Positions 1 to 6,572 of a stretch of DNA of 20,610 nucleotides are shown one piece after another. Location of the stretch: assembly GCA_029880025.1 (NCBI GenBank), contig JAOUPE010000007.1:1-20610 (forward strand). The letters are read 5' to 3'. The stretch's first letter is position 1, and each line of letters starts with the position of its first letter. The DNA is from Caldifarciminota bacterium (lineage in GTDB: Bacteria > Hydrothermota > Tepidihabitantia > Tepidihabitantales > JAOUPE01). Below the pieces are notes generated by a model. It made no database searches. It was not told the origin of the DNA and saw only the letters and a program-made list of their open reading frames with translations. Both the position numbers and the translations under genes were made by a program.

Positions 1-23
1 TGCTAACCGAAAAACAGGAGAAG

Positions 24-323
24 ATGGCGATTGGTTTTACTAAGTATCGGATAAGAATCGAAAAGCTCGAAGCCGAAGCCCACAAATTACTCTGTGAATT
101 GAGTGTTTCGACCCCTTGGTTTGCCTTGTATAAAGGTTTTACCCGTGAATGCTATCGAGTTTTGAAGAAATATTATGGTAAAAACCAAGAACTACTCAAT
201 AAGACTCTTACTGAAATTATCGAGCGTTGGCAGAAAGAAGGGTTAAAGGAAGGTGTCTTATTAAAGTTAAAAGACAAAATCATCTCCGTCTTCGGAACAA
301 TGAGGTTAAAAGGAGAAATATAA
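24..323 (+). CDS. Hypothetical protein, possibly 5'-truncated by the window edge
   Basis: I do not recognise this 99-residue protein. It is rich in Lys, Glu and Leu, has no obvious signal peptide or membrane segment, and reads as mostly helical: long charged stretches flank a short aromatic patch (STPWFALYKGF, around residues 29-39). The ATG at 24 follows AGGAG at 16-20, but the 3-base spacing is tighter than usual. The frame also stays open upstream to base 3 (LTEKQEK before the Met), so this may be the tail of a longer gene cut by the window edge. It ends about 410 bases before the next convincing gene and shows no functional link to the downstream operon. It could also be the remnant of a larger gene. 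That it is coding is moderately likely; no function is proposed. Confidence 0.5.
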   Translation: MAIGFTKYRIRIEKLEAEAHKLLCELSVSTPWFALYKGFTRECYRVLKKYYGKNQELLNKTLTEIIERWQKEGLKEGVLLKLKDKIISVFGTMRLKGEI

Positions 324-394
324 ATTTCTACCGCTTATTGTCTCGTTTGGCATAAAGAATAGGTATAAACAACATTTATAATCCTCCTAAAGTA

Positions 395-422
395 TTGACA
401 TTATAAACAAGGTAATTAATAT
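395..422 (+). promoter_or_regulatory. Putative sigma-70-type promoter for the first operon
   Basis: A perfect TTGACA (395-400) is followed, after 16 bases, by TAATAT (417-422), which matches the -10 consensus at four of six positions. Transcription would start near 429, leaving a leader of roughly 300 bases before the first gene at 736. The -35 match is strong and the -10 match moderate. No better promoter was seen nearer the gene. Confidence 0.45.
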
Positions 423-447
423 TACTCGATGGATTATCGTAAGTTAA

Positions 448-491
448 TCCTCTTTGGAGGAATGAAGTGACTGCTCGAGTCTTTGGACTCG
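448..491 (+). promoter_or_regulatory. Two consecutive small hairpins with identical TTTG loops in the leader
   Basis: TCCTC-TTTG-GAGGA (448-461) and CGAGTC-TTTG-GACTCG (476-491) are perfect 5-bp and 6-bp inverted repeats, 14 bases apart, just downstream of the predicted transcription start. The first hides a GGAGG Shine-Dalgarno-like sequence. No T-run follows either, so they are not intrinsic terminators. They may be a structured 5' leader element or chance; no known riboswitch class was recognised. Confidence 0.35.
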
Positions 492-627
492 GTCGGGTCC
501 TCATCAAAAGCCTCCCAATCCTTAAACCTTATCAATTAGATAAATCCCTTAAAAACTTAAAACAACAACCTTTACCACAAAAAATAATTTTATGCTTTCG
601 TGATAATTGGTCTCGCCAATCAATTTC

Positions 628-667
628 TTTTTTGTGCTTTCGTGGTCTTTCGTGTTTATTCGTGGTT
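628..667. repeat. Degenerate 10-bp tandem repeat, TTTCGTGKTY-like, four units
   Basis: Four consecutive 10-base units are visible: TTTTTTGTGC (628), TTTCGTGGTC (638), TTTCGTGTTT (648) and ATTCGTGGTT (658). A further isolated TTTCGTG lies at 596-602. Short dispersed TTCGTG-rich arrays like this are common between genes in several uncultured and environmental bacterial genomes. Their role is unknown. Confidence 0.65.
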
Positions 668-735
668 TCTTCGCTTTTGGCTCGACCGACACTTGGCATT
701 GCGTGGTTAATGGTATGAAGAAAAAAGGAGGAAAT

Positions 736-2007
736 ATGGCAAATCATGAAAAGATGTGGCAAGAACTTGGGCTCGATGTCGAACTTCATAACGAGCTTTT
801 AAAATCAATTGACCGAACTTTCCAGCAAACCGTCGGTGCGCAAAAGAATCGACCCGAAGGTATGAAATACTTTGATAATGTGCTTCACGAATCACACGGC
901 GGTCGGGTTGCCGAATTGCTTGATGTTAAAGCAAAAGGTAATAAAGTCATTGGCACTTTCTGTATCTACGTGCCAGACGAAATTGCTATGGCGGTGGACA
1001 TAACACCGATTGCCCTGTGCGGGGGCACAAATTTTTCGGTACCTTATGCTGAAAAGATGTTTCCCCGCGACATCTGTCCTTTGGTTAAATCGACCCTTGG
1101 GCTTGCCTTCTCAAAAACCTGTCCATATGCACCAATCAAAAATATGGCAGTTGGTGAAACAACCTGCGATGCCAAGAAGAAAACATGGGAAATTTTAGCC
1201 GGCAAAGTCAATTTTCATGTGATGGAAGTTCCCCAGAAAAAAGAAGAACCGGATATAAAACTCTGGCACAAGGAAGTCAGGGAGTTTAAGGATAAAGTTG
1301 AGGGATTAGCCGGTAAGAAGGTTGAGAGCAAAAGACTGGCAGAAACGATTGAGATTATGAATGACAAGCGCCGGGCATTACAAAAACTGAATGAACTTAG
1401 AAAACATGACCCGCCTCCAATCAGCGGGCTTGATGCTTTGGTCGTCATGCAAGCAGCACTCAATGACGAACCGGTCCGGTTCACCGAAACACTGAATCAA
1501 TTGAATGATGAACTTGAGGAACGAATCGAAAAGGGAATTTCGCCCTTTACCAAAGGCGTAAAACGGATAATGATTGCTGGCTGCCCGGCGGTGATGGGCA
1601 ACTGGAAGGTTCACTGGCTGGTTGAGACCAGTGGTGCGGCAATAGTGGGGGATGAAACCTGCACTGGCAGCCGCTACTTCGAGAATCTGGTTGATGAAAC
1701 GGCTAAAGATTTAGTCGGACAGCTTTCAGCCCTGGCTGAACGTTATATGAAGATAAATTGTGCCTGTTTCACCCCAAATACCGACCGAATCGAAGGTGTG
1801 GTTAAGAAAGCAAAAGAATCCAATGTCCAGGGCGTGGTCCAATACATACTCCAGTACTGCCACGGCTACAATGTTGAAGCGATAAGGGTTGACGGTGCAC
1901 TGAAGCAAGCTAACATTCCCAGCCTCAAGATTGAAACCGATTATTCAGAAGAAGATGTTGGTCCTTTAAGAACCAGGGTCGAAGCATTTTTAGAAAGATT
2001 AGGATAA
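736..2007 (+). CDS. Double-cubane-cluster-type reductase, 2-hydroxyacyl-CoA dehydratase (HgdB) family
   Basis: This 423-residue protein matches the double-cubane-cluster anaerobic reductase branch (YjiM-like) of the 2-hydroxyacyl-CoA dehydratase/benzoyl-CoA reductase D-subunit superfamily. Family members take electrons from an ATP-hydrolysing activase; their physiological substrates are mostly unknown. Family landmarks seen are NRPEGM (38-43), the cysteine patches ALCGGT (C95), DICPLVKS (C114), KTCPYAP (C129) and TTCD (C144), then AGCPAVMG (C283), DETCTGSR (C309), NCACF (C342, C344) and YCHG (C375), with the typical C-terminal end LKIETDYS...LRTRVEAFLE. The ten cysteines suffice for a double [4Fe-4S] cluster. 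The ATG at 736 is chosen over upstream in-frame starts because AGGAGG lies just before it and the upstream codons cross the repeat array. The activase follows 9 bases downstream, as expected for the family. The family call is firm; the substrate is unknown. Confidence 0.9.
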   Translation: MANHEKMWQELGLDVELHNELLKSIDRTFQQTVGAQKNRPEGMKYFDNVLHESHGGRVAELLDVKAKGNKVIGTFCIYVPDEIAMAVDITPIALCGGTNFSVPYAEKMFPRDICPLVKSTLGLAFSKTCPYAPIKNMAVGETTCDAKKKTWEILAGKVNFHVMEVPQKKEEPDIKLWHKEVREFKDKVEGLAGKKVESKRLAETIEIMNDKRRALQKLNELRKHDPPPISGLDALVVMQAALNDEPVRFTETLNQLNDELEERIEKGISPFTKGVKRIMIAGCPAVMGNWKVHWLVETSGAAIVGDETCTGSRYFENLVDETAKDLVGQLSALAERYMKINCACFTPNTDRIEGVVKKAKESNVQGVVQYILQYCHGYNVEAIRVDGALKQANIPSLKIETDYSEEDVGPLRTRVEAFLERLG

Positions 2008-2016
2008 GGAGGATTT

Positions 2017-2766
2017 ATCCGGGTAGCTGGCATCGATATCGGCTCAAGAACAATTAAGGTTGTGATACTCAATAATTCGGGACTTTCGGATTTCCGAATT
2101 ACTGATACCGGGACTGACCCGCTTACTAATTCCAGGAATATCTTGAAAGATTTTAAATTCGATACAATCGTTGCTACTGGTTATGGTCGTCATCTTGCCA
2201 AAGCCCATCTTGGCTGCCCGGTCATCACTGAGATTAAGGCATATGCGCTGGGTGCCCATTCGCTATTCCCTCAATGCCGAACCGTAATTGATATTGGTGG
2301 TCAGGACAGCAAAATAATTAAGGTTAAAGATGGGCTGGTCGAGGATTTCGAGATGAATGACCGCTGTGCGGCTGGTACTGGTAAGTTTCTTGAGGTTATG
2401 GCACATACTCTTGGTTATACTTTAAATAATCTTGGGGAAGAAGCTTTAAAAGCAGAAGGTTCGGTTCCTATCAGCTCGATGTGTACGGTCTTTGCCGAAT
2501 CCGAGGTGATTTCACTCATCGCAAGAGGTGAACAACCAAGGAATATCGCATTAGGACTGCACGAATCAATTTTAAATCGTTTGATGTCAATGCTGGGTAG
2601 GGTTGGTTTTGAAGACGAGGTTGTCTTTGCCGGCGGTGTGGCAAAGAATCGGTGCATTGCTGCTTTACTTGGAAAGAGATTAAGAAAGAAAATCTTAATT
2701 CCCCAGGAACCCCAGATTGTTGGGGCATTGGGTGCGGCTTTATTATCAGATAAACAAAGGAGGTAA
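2017..2766 (+). CDS. HgdC-type acyl-CoA dehydratase activase (ASKHA ATPase), apparent ATC start
   Basis: This is the 249-residue ATP-dependent one-electron donor ('archerase') of the HgdC/BcrAD/BadFG family, which drives low-potential electrons into HgdB-like partners. Motifs seen are the phosphate loop GIDIGS (5-10), ATGYGR, VIDIGGQDSK (90-99) and MNDRCAAGTGKF with C117. A second cysteine, C156 (SMCTVFAESEV), lies 39 residues later, the spacing used to bridge a [4Fe-4S] cluster across a homodimer. No ATG, GTG or TTG exists between the upstream stop (2005-2007) and GTG 2062, and starting at 2062 would delete the DIGS loop. The ideal AAGGAGG at 2006-2012 instead places the start at ATC 2017 (IRVAGIDIGS), where relatives read MRVAGIDIGS. 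This is either a rare start codon or a base error. The next gene's Shine-Dalgarno overlaps this gene's end. Confidence 0.9.
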   Translation: MRVAGIDIGSRTIKVVILNNSGLSDFRITDTGTDPLTNSRNILKDFKFDTIVATGYGRHLAKAHLGCPVITEIKAYALGAHSLFPQCRTVIDIGGQDSKIIKVKDGLVEDFEMNDRCAAGTGKFLEVMAHTLGYTLNNLGEEALKAEGSVPISSMCTVFAESEVISLIARGEQPRNIALGLHESILNRLMSMLGRVGFEDEVVFAGGVAKNRCIAALLGKRLRKKILIPQEPQIVGALGAALLSDKQRR

Positions 2767-2767
2767 T

Positions 2768-3559
2768 ATGAAATACATAAAAGACTATACTATCAAAGAC
2801 GTCCAGGACGTGTATGACGGTCCGGGTGGACTGCTCTGGGAAGCAGTGATGGGTGAACAGATTCATTCAGGCGGACCAGAAACCACTGATTTCCTAGCTA
2901 AAAAACTTGGACTGAAAAAAGGTCAAGTGGTGCTTGATATCTGCAGTGCACTGGGTGCACCAGCCAGACATTTGGCAAGCAAATATGGGGTTATGGTTAA
3001 AGGTGTCGATGCGACCAAGACTATGTTGCAAAAGGCGATAGAAAGAACCAAAGCGGCAAAACTTGACAACATGATTGAATACTTTGAAGCGAATGCAATG
3101 GACCTTCCTTTCAAGAAAGAGACTTTTGATGTAGTCTGGGGACAAGAGGCATGGTGTTATGTAACAGATAAGAATCGACTGCTACAGGAAGCTTATCGCG
3201 TGCTCAAGCCAGGTGGCATGATTGGATTTACTGATTGGATTATTACCGGTAAGATAACCCAAGTCGAACTTGACCCTTTATACGATTCAATGGCTTTTCC
3301 TTATATGGAAACCTTTGAAGGTTATCAGGAACTGCTCAAGAAAAATGGTTTTAAGGTGGTTGAAGCATTAGACCAGACCGATGAGTTTACCAAATGTTTT
3401 GACCAGTATTATGATATGGTGCATGTTCAGTTGAAACCGAATATCATGCAGAACTTTGGCAAGGACTTGTTTGATTTTGCCTCTAATTTAGTTACAATAT
3501 GGCAAAAAGCAGCTCATGAGCATAAGGTTGGACGCGGATTCTTTATCGGAAAGAAATGA
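2768..3559 (+). CDS. Class I SAM-dependent methyltransferase, sarcosine/dimethylglycine-methyltransferase-like
   Basis: This 263-residue protein has a single Rossmann methyltransferase domain. The N-terminal part carries a GEQIHSGG-like segment typical of glycine/sarcosine/phosphoethanolamine-type N-methyltransferases. SAM motif I is VVLDICSALGAPARHLA with an acidic residue following in KGVDATKTML; motif II-like sequence is EANAMDLPFKKETFDVVWG; the post-motif is YRVLKPGGMIGFTDW. It is soluble, with no signal peptide. The ATG at 2768 is one base past the activase stop and sits behind AGGAGG at 2759-2763, so the two are certainly co-transcribed. A strong terminator follows 21 bases after its stop. 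The family is clear from motif I and the LKPGG motif, but the acceptor is not. Its place beside a double-cubane protein is unusual and may mean it makes or consumes a methylated substrate handled by the corrinoid genes downstream; this is inference. Confidence 0.85.
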   Translation: MKYIKDYTIKDVQDVYDGPGGLLWEAVMGEQIHSGGPETTDFLAKKLGLKKGQVVLDICSALGAPARHLASKYGVMVKGVDATKTMLQKAIERTKAAKLDNMIEYFEANAMDLPFKKETFDVVWGQEAWCYVTDKNRLLQEAYRVLKPGGMIGFTDWIITGKITQVELDPLYDSMAFPYMETFEGYQELLKKNGFKVVEALDQTDEFTKCFDQYYDMVHVQLKPNIMQNFGKDLFDFASNLVTIWQKAAHEHKVGRGFFIGKK

Positions 3560-3580
3560 AGTAAATATAACGAATAAAAC

Positions 3581-3617
3581 CGGGGGTTCAGATTCAGTCT
3601 TAACCCCCGTTTTCTTT
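3581..3617 (+). terminator. Intrinsic (Rho-independent) terminator
   Basis: CGGGGGTT (3581-3588) pairs with AACCCCCG (3602-3609). After one C/T mismatch the stem continues with AGA/TCT around a TTCAG loop, giving an 11-pair stem followed at once by TTTTCTTT. A's precede it. This is a strong terminator for the SAM-methyltransferase end. It stops only about 3 bases before the next gene's Shine-Dalgarno, so it may also act as an attenuator or partial read-through point for the corrinoid operon. Confidence 0.85.
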
Positions 3618-3630
3618 ATGAGGAGGGATA

Positions 3631-4263
3631 TTGGATTTTGATAATATAAAAAAAGCAGTAGTTGATATGGAGGTTGAAAAGGTTAAAGACCTCGTCACCA
3701 AATTACTTAAGAATAAACGACTACCTGAAGAGATATTAGAAAAAGGATTGATTGCCGGAATGAAAGAAGTAGGCAGGCTTTTCTCATGTAAGGAATATTT
3801 TGTGCCAGAAGTTTTAATGGCTTCTGAGGCATTTTATGCTGGATTTGACCTGGTGAGCCCGTTAATCAAAACTAAACAAATGAAAGAAAAAGGGAAGATT
3901 ATAATTGGGGTGGTCGAAGGTGACATTCACGATATCGGTAAAAATATCGTTAAAGTGATGCTGGAAGCTTCGGGTTATCAGGTGGTCGATTTAGGCAAAG
4001 ATGTACCGACCGAAATATTTGTCGATTCGGTAACCAGAGAAAATCCAAAGATTTTAGCGATGTCAGCACTGATGACAACAACAATGATGAAAATGAAAGA
4101 TGTGGTTAAGAGTCTTGAGCATAAGAAACTACGAAATAAAGTGAAGGTGATAATTGGCGGTGCACCAGTCAATGAAGATTTCGCTAAAAGAATTGGTGCC
4201 GATGGTTATGGCGAAGATGCCTCCGCCGCAGTTAGCTTAGTCGAGGCGCTTATCGGTGAATAA
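3631..4263 (+). CDS. Corrinoid (B12-binding) methyl-carrier protein, MtxC/MetH-like
   Basis: This 210-residue protein carries a cobamide cofactor that shuttles a methyl group between two methyltransferases, like MtaC, MttC or MtmC. Residues 1-85 form the helical cap module of B12-dependent methyltransferases. The Rossmann part has the base-off/His-on signature GDIHDIGKN (D98, H100, G103; H100 ligates cobalt), then SAL (145-147) and IIGGAPVN (175-181). Its length is normal for stand-alone corrinoid proteins. The start is TTG at 3631 behind AGGAGGG (3621-3627); no closer ATG precedes the conserved helical cap. The stop overlaps the next gene by 8 bases. It is the first gene of the seven-gene operon, directly after a terminator. 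The family assignment is secure; the methyl donor cannot be read from it. Confidence 0.93.
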   Translation: MDFDNIKKAVVDMEVEKVKDLVTKLLKNKRLPEEILEKGLIAGMKEVGRLFSCKEYFVPEVLMASEAFYAGFDLVSPLIKTKQMKEKGKIIIGVVEGDIHDIGKNIVKVMLEASGYQVVDLGKDVPTEIFVDSVTRENPKILAMSALMTTTMMKMKDVVKSLEHKKLRNKVKVIIGGAPVNEDFAKRIGADGYGEDASAAVSLVEALIGE

Positions 4264-5173
4264 AATAAGTCGAGTTATTAGACGGGAAGAGAAATTAGCC
4301 GTTTTTCCGATTGCCTGTGCTGACCATTGTGCGCATTTGCTTAACATGAATTATAGCGAAGTAGCAAGTGACGGTACAAAACTGGCACGGGCTTTGGAAC
4401 ACGGTTATCGGATATATCAATATGATATGGTTTTAGTCTTTTCTGATCCTTATGTCGAGGCACAAGCTTTGGGCTGTCCGGTCAAGTTTTCACCGTCGCC
4501 AACTCTGCTCGGTCCAAGGTCGAATCAAAGTATTGACCGAACCGAAGAAATTATTAAAGCGGCGGAAATTTTAAAGCGAAAGGTTGATGTTCCGGTTTTT
4601 GTATCAATCAAAGGACCGTTTTCATTAGCATCTTTCTTAGTCGGCATTGAGGAATTTCTAAAAAATTTGTTAGCGAATGAAGAAACAACAAGCAATACTA
4701 TCAACACGGCATTAGAATTTCAGATAAAGTATCTTGAGAGGTTGCTTAAACTTGGAGTAAATATCTTTATCGGCGATCCGGTTGCATCTTCGAGTGTCAT
4801 CTCACCCAAACTATTTGAACGATTTGCTTTTGAGCCACTTCTAAAATTAATTAAAAAAATTAAAGAGAAAGAATTAATCGCCGGCGTGCATGTTTGCGGT
4901 GATACCAAGCCAATAATTCCGATACTCGACGAACTCGGTGCCGATATTTTGAGTATCGAGGATATAACACCTAAAACCAGAACTTTAAAAATGGGTGGAG
5001 TTTCAACTGAGACAATATTTTCCGGCAACCAGACCAAAATTGAAGAAGAGATTAAACAAGCCCTAATTGAGTCATATCTCATTCTTGCCACTTCTTGTGA
5101 TGTGCCAATGGAAACCGATTCGAAAAATATAAAGTTAATGATGGAGATTGCTGGTGCCTACAGTAACGATTAA
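4256..5173 (+). CDS. URO-D-family methyl-corrinoid methyltransferase (MtaA/MtbA/CmuA-like)
   Basis: This 305-residue protein belongs to the uroporphyrinogen decarboxylase superfamily in its methyltransferase branch, which moves methyl between a corrinoid protein and a thiol or folate acceptor. The zinc ligands of MtaA/MtbA-type enzymes are present as HVCGDT (H212, C214) and TSCDVPMETD (C281). The barrel elements VFVSIKGPFSLAS and GVNIFIGDPVASSSVISP are also typical. A heme-pathway decarboxylase is unlikely because of the HxC...C pattern and the corrinoid neighbours. The start is GTG 4256, with GAGG 8 bases upstream, overlapping the corrinoid gene's stop; this is a sign of translational coupling. 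It is probably the direct partner of the corrinoid protein. Whether the acceptor is coenzyme M, tetrahydrofolate or something else cannot be decided; the nearby formate-tetrahydrofolate ligase gene makes folate attractive. Confidence 0.87.
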   Translation: MNKISRVIRREEKLAVFPIACADHCAHLLNMNYSEVASDGTKLARALEHGYRIYQYDMVLVFSDPYVEAQALGCPVKFSPSPTLLGPRSNQSIDRTEEIIKAAEILKRKVDVPVFVSIKGPFSLASFLVGIEEFLKNLLANEETTSNTINTALEFQIKYLERLLKLGVNIFIGDPVASSSVISPKLFERFAFEPLLKLIKKIKEKELIAGVHVCGDTKPIIPILDELGADILSIEDITPKTRTLKMGGVSTETIFSGNQTKIEEEIKQALIESYLILATSCDVPMETDSKNIKLMMEIAGAYSND

Positions 5174-6572
5174 AAATTTCGGTAAATTTTATATTAAAGG
5201 TCGAAAGACCCTTCTCGATTTTTTGGTTGATAAAAACATTCCGATTAATGCTTCTTGCGGCGGTAGAGGTCGTTGCGGTTTATGCCGTGTTAGAATTCAG
5301 AAACCGCCGCCGCCTAACGATATCGAAGCGTTACTTATTTCAGAAAAATTACTGAAAAATGACTATCGGCTTGCTTGTCAAAAGCAAACTAGTGAAGATA
5401 TCGAATTATTTATGCCTAAGGTTAAAGCAAAGAAAACGGCAAAAAAGGAAGGTTTTGGATTAGCTTTGGATTTAGGGACGACTACAATTAAAGCTGGGCT
5501 GGTCGATTTGAAATCAGGAAAAATAAAAGACAAAACAACCGTCTTTAACCCCCAGAATAGTCTGGGTGGTGATGTGATGACGCGTATCAGTGCTGCAGTT
5601 GAAGGGAAGTATAAACAATTAAGAGAGTCGCTCCTATTCGGAATCGAGATAGCAAAAGAAAAAATCGGTATTGCTAAACCTATCTTTACCACAGTTGTTG
5701 GTAATCCGGTTATGCTATCTTTTTATCTTAATAAACCGGTTTCCGGTTTGAGTCGTTATCCATTTAGAAGCGCGATAAAAGAAAGCACGTTTCTAAAAAA
5801 TCCAACACGTTACGTTTTCCCAATAATTGGCGGATTTGTCGGCGGGGATACGATTGGCGGTATTTTAGCCAGTAATAAATACCAAAGAGAAGGAATTTTT
5901 CTGTACATCGACCTTGGGACTAATGGCGAGATTGCAGTTATTAAAAAAGATAAAATCGTTGCACTTTCAGCTGCTGCCGGACCAGCCTTCGAAGGAGTCG
6001 GCATCAGCAGTGGCAGCCTGGCAGTTGCTGGGGCGATTGACCGAATTACTTATAATAAAGGATTTCGTTTTCGTACAATAAATAATAAAAAACCAATTGG
6101 GATTTGTGCTTCGGGTTTAATTGACCTGCTTGCCTTACTGCTCAATCTGGGTTGGCTTCAAGAGGACGGTCGGTTGATTAAAAAGATTGAAATTGATGGC
6201 TTCGGAATTAACCAGGACGATATTAGAAAACTACAGCTGGCAATTGGTGCAATCCATACCGGAATCGAAGTGCTTTTGGCGAAACTGGGAGTGAAGCCAT
6301 CCGAAATTAAAGAAGCGATTCTTACCGGAGAATTCGGTTCTTCGCTCAATTTGGAATCATTAACCAAAACCGGACTTTTACCCAATGGGATAAAGCAACT
6401 TAGATTTGAGCCGGATTTACCATTGCAAGGGGCGATTATGGTTCTACTCGGTAATGATGCACTCGAGCGAGTGGAAAAGATTAAAAAGCTGAGTGAGCAT
6501 CTGGAACTTGCCCTTGAACCCGATTTTCAAAAGAAATTTGTTTCTAATCTAAAATTAACATCATGGAGTTAA
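5154..6572 (+). CDS. RACo-like ATP-dependent reductive activator of corrinoid proteins, 2Fe-2S plus ASKHA
   Basis: Corrinoid methyl carriers are occasionally oxidised to Co(II); RACo-type proteins use ATP and a ferredoxin-like domain to restore Co(I). This 472-residue protein shows the plant-type 2Fe-2S motif C35-x5-C41-x2-C44 with C75 (ASCGGRGRCGLCRV, RLACQK). An ASKHA ATPase follows with GLALDLGTTTIKAGLVD near residue 100, NPVM, FVGGD, LYIDLGTNGEI, GPAFEG and the C-terminal GEFGSSLN region. It is shorter than typical RACo proteins (roughly 600 or more residues), mainly because the region between the 2Fe-2S and ATPase domains is short. TTG 5148 also opens the frame, but GGAG at 5143-5146 is correctly spaced only for GTG 5154. 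The gene overlaps the previous one by 20 bases and the next by 10. The role as activator of the upstream corrinoid protein is well supported by context. Confidence 0.9.
   Translation: MPTVTIKNFGKFYIKGRKTLLDFLVDKNIPINASCGGRGRCGLCRVRIQKPPPPNDIEALLISEKLLKNDYRLACQKQTSEDIELFMPKVKAKKTAKKEGFGLALDLGTTTIKAGLVDLKSGKIKDKTTVFNPQNSLGGDVMTRISAAVEGKYKQLRESLLFGIEIAKEKIGIAKPIFTTVVGNPVMLSFYLNKPVSGLSRYPFRSAIKESTFLKNPTRYVFPIIGGFVGGDTIGGILASNKYQREGIFLYIDLGTNGEIAVIKKDKIVALSAAAGPAFEGVGISSGSLAVAGAIDRITYNKGFRFRTINNKKPIGICASGLIDLLALLLNLGWLQEDGRLIKKIEIDGFGINQDDIRKLQLAIGAIHTGIEVLLAKLGVKPSEIKEAILTGEFGSSLNLESLTKTGLLPNGIKQLRFEPDLPLQGAIMVLLGNDALERVEKIKKLSEHLELALEPDFQKKFVSNLKLTSWS

Larger units (their letters stand above)
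324..735. other. 412-base stretch without a convincing gene; leader of the first operon
   Basis: This AT-rich stretch lies between the hypothetical gene and the first iron-sulfur gene. It contains a promoter-like pair (395-422), two small hairpins with the same TTTG loop (448-491) and a four-unit 10-bp repeat (628-667). One 83-codon frame (467-718, GTG start behind GGAGG at 456-460) crosses it. That frame runs straight through the TTCGTG repeat and has low-complexity composition, so I do not call it a gene. I looked for the conserved cores of SAM and cobalamin riboswitches and for tRNA-like T-loop sequences and did not see them. Confidence 0.6.

Noticed and set aside
467..718. 83-codon frame with GTG start and GGAGG 6 bases upstream
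   Set aside because: It runs through the TTCGTG repeat array, has no recognisable domain, and its start region is a hairpin; more likely leader sequence than a gene.
607..735. Longer N-terminus for the double-cubane protein
   Set aside because: The 43 extra residues are encoded by the repeat region and have no family similarity; AGGAGG directly precedes ATG 736, where the family sequence begins.
324..735. Possible cobalamin or SAM riboswitch upstream of the methyl-transfer locus
   Set aside because: I searched by eye for the conserved cores of both classes and found neither.
4256..5173. HemE (heme-pathway uroporphyrinogen decarboxylase)
   Set aside because: The HxC...C zinc ligands and the corrinoid neighbours indicate the methyltransferase branch; the same applies to the copy at 8906.
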